From the NCBI GenBank assembly GCA_003557485.1, contig PWOI01000099.1:1-5702 (forward strand): a stretch of 5,702 nt of DNA. Direction: 5' to 3'. The position numbers and the translations under genes were made by a program. This document shows positions 1 to 5,293 of the stretch, one piece after another (positions within the stretch are counted from its first letter, which is position 1; each line of letters opens with the position of its first letter). The stretch is from Elusimicrobiota bacterium. GTDB lineage: Bacteria > CG03 > SLGR01 > PWQF01. Below the pieces are notes generated by a model. That model was not told the DNA's origin. It made no database searches and saw only the letters and a program-made list of their open reading frames with translations.

Positions 1-2
1 GA

Positions 3-290
3 GCCTTTCCCGTTCATGGAATGTGCGGTATATGGGGGACTCTGGCCGTGGGTATTTTCGGTGAATTGGGATTCCTTAACGGAGGAGGCTTTAGACAGCT
101 GGGTGTTCAGGCGCTGGGGACGTTTACAATTGTACTCTTCGTGGCTGCATTCATGTTTATACTCTTTAAACTGATTGATAAAGCCGTAGGCGGCCTGAGA
201 GTTTCCAGGGAAGACGAGTTCAAAGGACTGGATATTACCCAGCACGGTATGGAAGGGTATTCCGGGTTCCAGATATTTACTAACGAGTAA
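3..290 (+). CDS. amtB: Ammonium transporter AmtB, C-terminal part (5' truncated by window)
   Basis: This is the last 95 codons of an Amt/MEP/Rh ammonium channel of the inner membrane; the start lies before the window. The fragment opens with a VHGxCGIWG stretch, typical of the tenth membrane helix of bacterial Amt proteins. Its His (codon at 15-17) matches the second pore histidine (H318 of E. coli AmtB). A hydrophobic helix at about fragment residues 38-57 fits the last membrane span. The cytoplasmic tail follows, with GLRVS, an acidic patch, GLDITQHG and a GYSG end. That tail is the family's conserved regulatory segment and the docking site for PII/GlnK. The TAA stop is 47 bases before glnK, which fits the well-known amtB-glnK pairing in which GlnK blocks the pore when nitrogen is plentiful. 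Nothing looks damaged. The family call is secure; substrate preference is known only by homology. Confidence 0.95.
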   Translation, partial: AFPVHGMCGIWGTLAVGIFGELGFLNGGGFRQLGVQALGTFTIVLFVAAFMFILFKLIDKAVGGLRVSREDEFKGLDITQHGMEGYSGFQIFTNE

Positions 291-337
291 ATTCAGTCAG
301 GAGATGGCTTAAATTAAAATAGAGGAGGTTTTTTGAT

Positions 338-679
338 ATGAAACTTATTACAGCAATAATACAGCCGCATAAGCTGCCGGATGTAAAAGAGGCTCTCTTT
401 GAGGCAGATGTATACAAGATGACTGTTACAAATGTACTGGGATGCGGTCAGCAAAGAGGGTATACCGAAGAATACCGAGGAGTTATTCATGAGGTAAACC
501 TTCTGAAAAAGATAAGGTTGGAGATAGCGGTAAACGATGATTTTGTAAAGTCCACTGTAGATGCGGTTATAAAGGGGGCTTCTACGGGTAATATAGGAGA
601 CGGAAAAATACTTATCACCGAACTGAAGGAGTGCATACGAATAAGAACGGGAGAAAAGGGTACCCAGGCAATTGGCTGA
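338..679 (+). CDS. glnK: Nitrogen regulatory PII protein (GlnK/GlnB family)
   Basis: A full-length 113-residue PII signalling protein, close to the usual 112. PII trimers bind ATP/ADP and 2-oxoglutarate and control ammonium channels, glutamine synthetase and other targets. Visible signatures are the [14 protein letters not shown]-terminus, the T-loop with Q39, GYTEEYRG (residues 41-48), K58, the TGxIGDGKI block (83-91) with K90, and IRIRTGE (100-106) with R101 and R103 for nucleotide binding. Residue 51, uridylylated Tyr in E. coli PII, is His here, while Tyr46 is kept. Modification by GlnD at the classical site is therefore not possible. An AGAGGAGG ribosome site at 321-328 lies 9 bases before the ATG. 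The position between amtB and glnA favours the name glnK, and AmtB and GlnA are the likely partners. GlnB versus GlnK cannot be separated on sequence alone, and a NifI-type role is unlikely without nif genes nearby. Confidence 0.96.
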   Translation: MKLITAIIQPHKLPDVKEALFEADVYKMTVTNVLGCGQQRGYTEEYRGVIHEVNLLKKIRLEIAVNDDFVKSTVDAVIKGASTGNIGDGKILITELKECIRIRTGEKGTQAIG

Positions 680-706
680 GGGGGCATATTCAAAGGAGTA
701 CTTGTT

Positions 707-2047
707 ATGAGAAAAAGAAATTATTCGAAAGAGGATGTTTTAAAAATAGTTAAGGAGAAGAAGGTAAAGTTCATAAAATTCTGGTTTGTGGACATACTGG
801 GACAGGTTAAGTCTTTTGCCGTTACCCCGGATGAGCTGCCGGCAGCTATGGAAGACGGAATGGGCTTTGACGGTTCATCCATAGAGGGTTTTGCCAGGAT
901 TTTCGAAAGCGACCTGATCGGGAAACCCGACCCTTCAACTTTCACAATACTGCCCTGGCGGCCCGGCGAAAGCGCTGTGGTTGGAAGAATGTTCTGTGAC
1001 GTTCTTACGCCTGAAGGAGAGCCCTATAAGGGATGCCCGAGAAATATTCTGAAAAAGAACCTTGAAAAAATGAAAGAGGCGGGGTTTGACTCTTTTAATG
1101 TCGGTCCTGAACTGGAATATTTCTATTTCAAAAACAACCATACCCCCGAGGTAATGGATGAAGGAGGATATTTTGACCTTTTGCCCCTGGATCTGGGACA
1201 TGACCTCAGGAGGGATACCATACTGGCCCTTCAGGAAATGGGTATACCGGTTGAATATTCTCACCATGAAGTGGCCCCGGGGCAGCACGAGATAGATCTC
1301 AGGTATGGTCCGGCATTGGAGATGGCCGATGATGTTATTACTTACAAGGCTACGGTAAAGGCAATAGCCATGCAGAGCGATGTATACGCTTCTTTTATGC
1401 CCAAACCCATAGCCGGAGTAAACGGAAGCGGAATGCATACCCATATGTCTCTCTTTAACAAAGAGAAGAACACTTTTTATAAAGAGGGCCAGCCCTATCA
1501 TCTTTCTCCGGAGGCCAAACATTTTATGGCCGGGGTCTTAAAACATTCAGCTGAGATATGCGCGATAACAAACCAGTGGGTAAACTCGTACAAACGGCTG
1601 GTTCCCGGTTTTGAGGCTCCGGTTTATATAGCCTGGGGGCAGAAAAACCGCTCCGCAATGGTAAGGGTTCCGATGTATAAGCCGGGCAAGGAAAAAGCTA
1701 CCAGGATAGAACTGCGCTTCCCCGACCCGGCCTGTAATCCCTACCTGGCTTTTTCTGTGATGCTTGCCGCCGGACTGGAAGGAATAAAAAACAAGTATGC
1801 TCTAAAAGATGCGTCTGAGACAGATATGTTTAAGTTAAGTGCACGGGAGCTGGATAAAATGGGAATACATACTCTTCCCGGTAGTCTTATAGAGGCAATA
1901 CAGACAGCCGAGAAGTCGGATTTTCTTAAATCGGCCCTGGGCGAACATGTCTTTGGTAAGTTCATAGAAAACAAAAAAATAGAATGGGACAGGTACAGGA
2001 CCCAGGTCACTGATTACGAGATAAACGCCTACCTTCCCATACTGTGA
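707..2047 (+). CDS. glnA: Glutamine synthetase type I (GSI-alpha-like)
   Basis: This cytosolic dodecameric enzyme makes glutamine from glutamate, ammonia and ATP. The 446 residues match the short GSI-alpha class (about 444 in B. subtilis) rather than the roughly 470-residue GSI-beta enzymes. The beta-grasp N-domain contains DGSSIEGF (55-62) and R64, which aligns with the feedback-control Arg62 of B. subtilis. Metal and substrate residues are all in place: E135 and E137 in GPELEYF, E188 and E195 in HEVAPGQHEIDLRY, H244 in NGSGMH, the flap E303 in NSYKRLVPGFEAP, and E335 with R337 in the RIELR block. The C-terminus has the usual EWDRYRTQVTDYE pattern. The E. coli adenylylation site (NLYDL) aligns with DMFKL, so Tyr is replaced by Phe375. 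The ribosome site AAAGGAG (692-698) is 8 bases before the ATG, 27 bases after glnK. The stop overlaps nadE by 4 bases. Confidence 0.98.
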   Translation: MRKRNYSKEDVLKIVKEKKVKFIKFWFVDILGQVKSFAVTPDELPAAMEDGMGFDGSSIEGFARIFESDLIGKPDPSTFTILPWRPGESAVVGRMFCDVLTPEGEPYKGCPRNILKKNLEKMKEAGFDSFNVGPELEYFYFKNNHTPEVMDEGGYFDLLPLDLGHDLRRDTILALQEMGIPVEYSHHEVAPGQHEIDLRYGPALEMADDVITYKATVKAIAMQSDVYASFMPKPIAGVNGSGMHTHMSLFNKEKNTFYKEGQPYHLSPEAKHFMAGVLKHSAEICAITNQWVNSYKRLVPGFEAPVYIAWGQKNRSAMVRVPMYKPGKEKATRIELRFPDPACNPYLAFSVMLAAGLEGIKNKYALKDASETDMFKLSARELDKMGIHTLPGSLIEAIQTAEKSDFLKSALGEHVFGKFIENKKIEWDRYRTQVTDYEINAYLPIL

Positions 2048-2787
2048 AAAATGAAGAAATGAAGCGCCACCTTGACTTCCTTAAACAGTTTATCGTCCGG
2101 GAGCTTGAGGGTTCCGGTAAAAAGGGTCTTGTTATAGGGCTCTCGGGCGGGGTGGACTCTGCGGCAAGTTTATACCTTGCGGTCTCGGCAGTCGGAAAAG
2201 ATAATATGCGGGCCCTTTACTTGCCTCACAAGGGAGGTCTTGTAAATCCGGATGTCAGTGTGATATGCGGAATTTTGGGGGTCAAACTTAAAATATATGA
2301 TTTGACAAGGTTGACGTCTATATTTTCCGACCTTACGGGTGAAAGGGATCCGGTACTAAGGGGAAACTTCGCCGCCCGGCTGAGGAGCGCTTTTCTTTAC
2401 CAGGAGGCGGCTTCACTGGATATGCTGGTCCTTAACACTTCCAACAGGAGTGAAATAATGACCGGTTATTTCACTAAGTGGGGAGACCAGGCCGGAGATA
2501 TAAGTCCTTTCGCAGATTACTATAAAAGCGAAGTGCTTCAAATGGCTTCTATTATGGGGGTGCCTGAAAAAATAATTTCCAAGGCCCCTTCCCCTGATTT
2601 TTTTGAGGGACAAAGCGATGAAGAAGAACTTGGTATAAGTTACCGGGAGCTGGACGGAGCCCTGGATATTTTAAATAAAGAAGGTGAAAATAAAAAATCG
2701 GGACCAAGCATTTCTAAGGTAAAAACCTTAATTGAAAAAAACTCTCATAAAAGAAACTCTCCTATAAAGGCAAAAAGGCTTGCCTGA
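2044..2787 (+). CDS. nadE: NH3-dependent NAD(+) synthetase
   Basis: This enzyme catalyses the last step of NAD biosynthesis: deamido-NAD, ATP and ammonia give NAD. It is the single-domain, about 250-residue form without the N-terminal nitrilase-like glutaminase, so it should use free ammonia. Diagnostic motifs are SGGVDS (34-39), the ATP pyrophosphatase loop; GNFAARLRS (107-115); LNTSNRSE (130-137); GYFTKWGDQAGDISP (141-155); PSPDFFEGQSDEEELGISY (182-200); and the basic HKR near the C-terminus. The GTG start overlaps the glnA stop (GTGA at 2044-2047), an arrangement typical of translational coupling. An in-frame ATG at 2059 is an alternative start that would cost five residues outside the conserved core. 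Placement after amtB-glnK-glnA puts two ammonia-consuming enzymes under one control, which is uncommon but chemically sensible. Family call very secure; the functional link is inferred. Confidence 0.95.
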   Translation: MKNEEMKRHLDFLKQFIVRELEGSGKKGLVIGLSGGVDSAASLYLAVSAVGKDNMRALYLPHKGGLVNPDVSVICGILGVKLKIYDLTRLTSIFSDLTGERDPVLRGNFAARLRSAFLYQEAASLDMLVLNTSNRSEIMTGYFTKWGDQAGDISPFADYYKSEVLQMASIMGVPEKIISKAPSPDFFEGQSDEEELGISYRELDGALDILNKEGENKKSGPSISKVKTLIEKNSHKRNSPIKAKRLA

Positions 2788-2803
2788 TTATTTCCCCTTT
2801 TTT
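2768..2803 (+). terminator. Weak terminator-like hairpin at the end of nadE
   Basis: AGGCAA (2768-2773) pairs with TTGCCT (2780-2785) around a 6-base loop, overlapping the nadE stop codon. A pyrimidine-rich stretch follows that ends in six Ts (2798-2803). The stem is short and the T run is about 12 bases away, so this is not a textbook intrinsic terminator. It is the best + strand candidate for ending the nitrogen operon transcript. Confidence 0.3.
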
Positions 2804-2893
2804 CCTTATCAGAGCGATGCACAGGTTTTTGGCCCGATTTTTACTTAGCATATTTTAGACGATAAGGTTTACAAGAAAAACAGTTTCTAAAAA

Positions 2894-2916
2894 GCACAAA
2901 AAGTGGGTTTTTGTGC
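2894..2916. repeat. Perfect 9-bp-arm inverted repeat (hairpin, possible terminator)
   Basis: GCACAAAAA (2894-2902) and TTTTTGTGC (2908-2916) are exact reverse complements around the 5-base loop GTGGG. On the + strand no T run follows. Read on the - strand the stem is followed at once by TTTTT, so by shape it would terminate - strand transcription better, although no - strand gene is present. It could be a bidirectional boundary element, a protein-binding site or a transcript-stabilising hairpin. Confidence 0.55.
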
Positions 2917-2991
2917 AACATTATACTCAGAAAAGTTGCATAATAACTGAATAGTTTTTCCATCTGACTTGTTATATGTATAGATTGATAT

Positions 2992-3020
2992 TTGACAAAG
3001 CTGTTGATGTATATTATAAG
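2992..3020 (+). promoter_or_regulatory. Sigma70-type promoter for the abiEi-abiEii operon
   Basis: A perfect -35 box TTGACA (2992-2997) is followed after exactly 17 bases by TATAAG (3015-3020), five of six matches to TATAAT. Transcription would begin near 3027 and give a leader of about 55 bases before the abiEi ATG at 3082. It is the only convincing promoter in the window and separates the cassette from the nitrogen operon. Confidence 0.7.
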
Positions 3021-3029
3021 ATAATTACA
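3008..3029. promoter_or_regulatory. Imperfect palindrome over the -10 box, candidate AbiEi operator
   Basis: TGTATATTAT (3008-3017) and ATAATTACA (3021-3029) form 9-bp arms with one extra T (3012) in the left arm and an AAG centre. The element covers the -10 box of the predicted promoter. AbiEi-type antitoxins are known to repress their own promoter through inverted repeats, so this is a plausible operator. The low complexity of the A/T-rich sequence means chance cannot be excluded. Confidence 0.35.
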
Positions 3030-3081
3030 GTTTATAAAAAAACCCGCAAGGGGGTAAATAAGGAAACTAAAATTAAAGGCA

Positions 3082-3831
3082 ATGACTCTTTCAGAAAAAG
3101 AAATTGAATTAATAAACAGATTGGAATATGAGGACAGAGAGATCTATACCCGCGAGATGATCCGCAAGTTCTATCCTGATATAAAGAGAGCGGATTATCT
3201 GATAAAAAAACTTCTGGAAAAAAGACGGTTAAAGACAATTACAAACAATACTTACCTGTTTATTCCCATGAAAGCGCCTAAAGGCCGCTGGCAGGGTAAT
3301 GAGTATCTGATAGCTAAAGCCCTTGCGGGACAAGCAAAATATTATATTGGCTATTATCCAGTCTTTAATTCCTATGGCTTTACTGATCAGGTTTCCCAAA
3401 AAATATATGTGATAAATGATAAATATTCTAAGAGCAAGACAGTTTTTGGAGTTTCCTACAAATTGATAAAAGTTAAGAGAGACAGGCTGTATGGTCTTGA
3501 GGCCCGCAAAATAAAAAAAGAAGAAGTTGTCTTCTCATCAAAAGAACGGTCGCTTATCGACACTTTTGTCGCTTATGATGTTAAAAGAGCGGGTCAGATA
3601 CTGGTAGAACAGGCGGATAAGATAGATATAAAGAAATTTACTGAATATGTAGAGCGGTATCCTGTAGATAGCGTGAAAAGGCGTATAGGGTATTTCCTGG
3701 AAAAATCAGATGTCAGCGCACAACTGTTAATGAAAATAAAGATTAGTGACAAAGGTTATATCCCGCTTTACAGGCGGCCTGAGAAGAAAGGCAGAATAAA
3801 TAACAGGTGGAAACTCATTATTAATGAATAG
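3082..3831 (+). CDS. AbiEi-like antitoxin / transcriptional autorepressor (type IV TA family)
   Basis: A 249-residue protein with the layout of AbiEi antitoxins. The N-terminal winged helix-turn-helix spans about residues 1-60 (helices around ELINRLEYEDREIYTREM and ADYLIKKLLEKRRLK, then a short wing ending in TYLFIP). The family core YYIGYYPVFNSYGFTDQ (87-103) leads into a strand ending in IYVIN, and FSSKERSLIDTF (151-162) matches the usual S-x-ERTLLD-type segment. The C-terminal part (about 163-249) is helical and basic. AbiEi proteins bind their own promoter and counteract AbiEii without a stable toxin-antitoxin complex. The start is fixed by an in-frame TAA at 3055; no other ATG/GTG/TTG lies between. 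The ribosome site is poor: AAAGG ends 2 bases before the ATG and AAGGA lies 17 bases away. The gene overlaps the toxin gene by 8 bases. Family call is by motif recognition; activity is inferred. Confidence 0.85.
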   Translation: MTLSEKEIELINRLEYEDREIYTREMIRKFYPDIKRADYLIKKLLEKRRLKTITNNTYLFIPMKAPKGRWQGNEYLIAKALAGQAKYYIGYYPVFNSYGFTDQVSQKIYVINDKYSKSKTVFGVSYKLIKVKRDRLYGLEARKIKKEEVVFSSKERSLIDTFVAYDVKRAGQILVEQADKIDIKKFTEYVERYPVDSVKRRIGYFLEKSDVSAQLLMKIKISDKGYIPLYRRPEKKGRINNRWKLIINE

Positions 3832-4696
3832 AGAGGAATTACCTAAAATAATCCCTGCAGTGGCTCAGGAACAGGGTTTCAGGCAGGAAATAATAGAGAA
3901 GGATTTTTATCTTACTCTAGTCTTAAATCATATTTATTCTGGTCCTGGAAAAAACCTTGTTTTCAAGGGCGGCACTCTTTTGAATAAGATGCACCTCAAT
4001 TATCACCGGCTGAGCGAAGATCTGGATTTTACACTGCTGAGTAATACGGATTACGATACAAGATCAAAGAGGTCCAGAGCAATGACCCCGATAAGAGAAA
4101 AGATGGCGGGGTTCCTTAAGCTGCTGGGGCTGAAAAGCACCAAGCCGGAAGGGGAGGGTTTCAATAACTCCACACAGTATCGGTTTGAGATGCTATACCC
4201 TTCTTATATTACAGGAAAGGATGAGAAGATAAAACTTGAGGTGTCATTGAGACAATTGCCGGTAGAAAGTCCCGTGCTGACCGAAGTAAAACATTTCTAT
4301 AAAGACCCGTTTACGGGGGAAGATCTGTTGCCGTCTAACAAAGTACTCTCATTGACCTTTACGGAAGCTGTCTCGGAAAAATTGAAAGCAGCTGTCTCGA
4401 GGAGAGATCTTGCCGTAAGAGACTATTATGATATCTGGTATATAGCTGAAACCGGTTTCGATTTTCTTGACAGCAATTTTATAAGGATATTTAAACAAAA
4501 GCTGTTGGAGGAAAACTTCAGGGGAAAGTATGATTACAATTTCGGCCTTAGTGAAAGTTCTGTTGAATCTCTCAAATCACAAGTTGAGACCGAACTATTG
4601 CCGGTGATACGTATAGACGAAGATTTTGAGCTTGAAAAAGTTTTTGACAGATTCAATAAAATACTTAAAAAGGTACAAGAGGTGAATTATGAATAA
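3824..4696 (+). CDS. AbiEii-like nucleotidyltransferase toxin (type IV TA family)
   Basis: A 290-residue member of the AbiEii/DUF1814-type nucleotidyltransferase toxins of the DNA polymerase beta-like fold. Visible family marks in order: EKDFYLTLVL (25-34), the nucleotide-binding FKGGTLL (47-53), the catalytic SEDLDF (64-69) with D66 and D68 as likely metal ligands, KLEVSL (137-142) with E139 as a probable third acidic residue, and the SEKLKAA plus RDYYD block (184-190 and 199-203). All conserved positions seem intact, so the enzyme is probably active. Related toxins transfer nucleotides to RNA targets (tRNA for MenT enzymes) and cause growth arrest or abortive infection; the target here is unknown. 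The start overlaps the antitoxin stop (ATGAATAG, 3824-3831). The best ribosome site, AGGTGG (3805-3810), is rather far at 13 bases, so translation probably depends on coupling to the upstream gene. Confidence 0.88.
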   Translation: MNREELPKIIPAVAQEQGFRQEIIEKDFYLTLVLNHIYSGPGKNLVFKGGTLLNKMHLNYHRLSEDLDFTLLSNTDYDTRSKRSRAMTPIREKMAGFLKLLGLKSTKPEGEGFNNSTQYRFEMLYPSYITGKDEKIKLEVSLRQLPVESPVLTEVKHFYKDPFTGEDLLPSNKVLSLTFTEAVSEKLKAAVSRRDLAVRDYYDIWYIAETGFDFLDSNFIRIFKQKLLEENFRGKYDYNFGLSESSVESLKSQVETELLPVIRIDEDFELEKVFDRFNKILKKVQEVNYE

Positions 4697-5198
4697 CGAT
4701 TGGATTACCGAGGCGGCAAAGGAGGCAGATAAGAGCAGGGGCTATGTGATTCTGGAAAAACCTGATTCCAGAAAGTATCTTGACGATATGCTGATAAAAC
4801 GGTTCTGGCCGGATATACGAAAATATTTAAAAGGGACTGGTTATGGATACAGCCCTGAAAAAGAACCGGAAACTGAATTTAAACTCAGATATGAGTTGAC
4901 CAGGAGCCTGACATTTATGTTGCTGAATGCGGGAGAACTTTTTTACAGGGGGACGTTGTGCTGTTTTTTATCCGGTTATATGCTGCAAAGCGAGTTTTTT
5001 CGCGATTTGACAGACGATAATGAGCCGGAAGTATTATTCGAGATACTCGACAATTCACATTTCAGCGCCAACCCTCCGAGTATGAGCATTAGCAAAGATA
5101 TGCCCGGTGGCTATTTTCAGATATCATTTGATGTCGGCTCAGGAACAGGCTGGGGCTTGAGTACACAAGAGATGATCTGTGAGAAGATAAAAGAATAA
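4689..5198 (+). CDS. Unrecognised 169-residue protein, third gene of the AbiE-like cassette
   Basis: I do not recognise this family. The gene has a good ribosome site (AGAGGTG, 4678-4684, 4 bases from the ATG) and overlaps the toxin stop by the same 8-base arrangement as the previous junction, so it is very likely translated with the toxin. The protein looks soluble and acidic. A charged N-terminal part (1-62) includes RFWPDIRKYL (38-47). A probably helical, fairly hydrophobic middle (64-107) carries a Cys91-Cys92 pair; charged residues within it argue against a membrane helix. A more strand-like C-terminal part has a Gly-rich GSGTGWGLST (150-159). No signal peptide, catalytic motif or DNA-binding motif is obvious. 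It could be an accessory or immunity factor, a target-recognition partner, or an unrelated passenger. Only its existence as a gene and its operon membership are well supported. Confidence 0.75.
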   Translation: MNNDWITEAAKEADKSRGYVILEKPDSRKYLDDMLIKRFWPDIRKYLKGTGYGYSPEKEPETEFKLRYELTRSLTFMLLNAGELFYRGTLCCFLSGYMLQSEFFRDLTDDNEPEVLFEILDNSHFSANPPSMSISKDMPGGYFQISFDVGSGTGWGLSTQEMICEKIKE

Positions 5199-5209
5199 CT
5201 GTAGAGATA

Positions 5210-5228
5210 TTATGCGAAGACTGCATAA
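5210..5228. promoter_or_regulatory. 19-bp interrupted palindrome upstream of the peroxiredoxin gene
   Basis: TTATGC (5210-5215) and GCATAA (5223-5228) are exact reverse complements separated by 7 bases. No T run follows, so it is not a terminator. The size and the position 66 bases before a peroxide-defence gene resemble an operator for a dimeric regulator such as a Fur/PerR-type protein. The sequence does not match a classical Fur or PerR box well, and no clear promoter was found around it. Confidence 0.3.
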
Positions 5229-5293
5229 ATAATGAAGGAGGCTTATAAAACTGAAGATAGGGTGACGGAGGAAAGTGTAAAAAGGAGGAAAAT

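Larger units (their letters stand above)
2788..3081. other. A/T-rich intergenic region between nadE and the AbiE-like cassette
   Basis: No gene was recognised in these 294 bases on either strand, and no tRNA- or riboswitch-like fold was evident. The stretch contains the tail of the terminator-like element, a perfect inverted repeat (2894-2916), a sigma70-type promoter (2992-3020) with an overlapping palindrome, and a short CCC-GCAA-GGG hairpin (3043-3052) in the presumed 5' leader of abiEi. The A/T richness contrasts with the operon upstream and fits a boundary between two transcription units. Confidence 0.7.

Noticed and set aside
935-1522. Long open frame on the - strand (195 codons) inside glnA
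   Set aside because: It lies fully antisense to a highly conserved glnA, shows no recognisable motif and has no ribosome site of note; it is a shadow of glnA codon use.
2413-2613. Short - strand open frame within nadE
   Set aside because: Antisense to the conserved NadE catalytic region with no independent support.
2804-2867. Inverted repeat CCTTATC / GATAAGG with a 50-base gap
   Set aside because: Seven-base arms at this distance are expected by chance in A/T-rich DNA and no compact structure results.
2853-2892. TTTTAGA / TCTAAAA inverted repeat in the intergenic region
   Set aside because: A/T-rich arms around a 26-base gap give a weak stem; nothing else supports a function.
3035-3055. 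Terminator-like hairpin plus seven Ts when read on the - strand (ACCC...GGGT then T run)
   Set aside because: The stem is only 4 base pairs and there is no - strand gene to end; the A run is more simply part of the A/T-rich leader.
5183-5248. Frame with a Cys-Glu-Asp-Cys pair just after the third cassette gene, possibly a frameshifted tail
   Set aside because: No start codon in that frame and no homology recognised; one CxxC in a short random frame is weak evidence for a frameshift.
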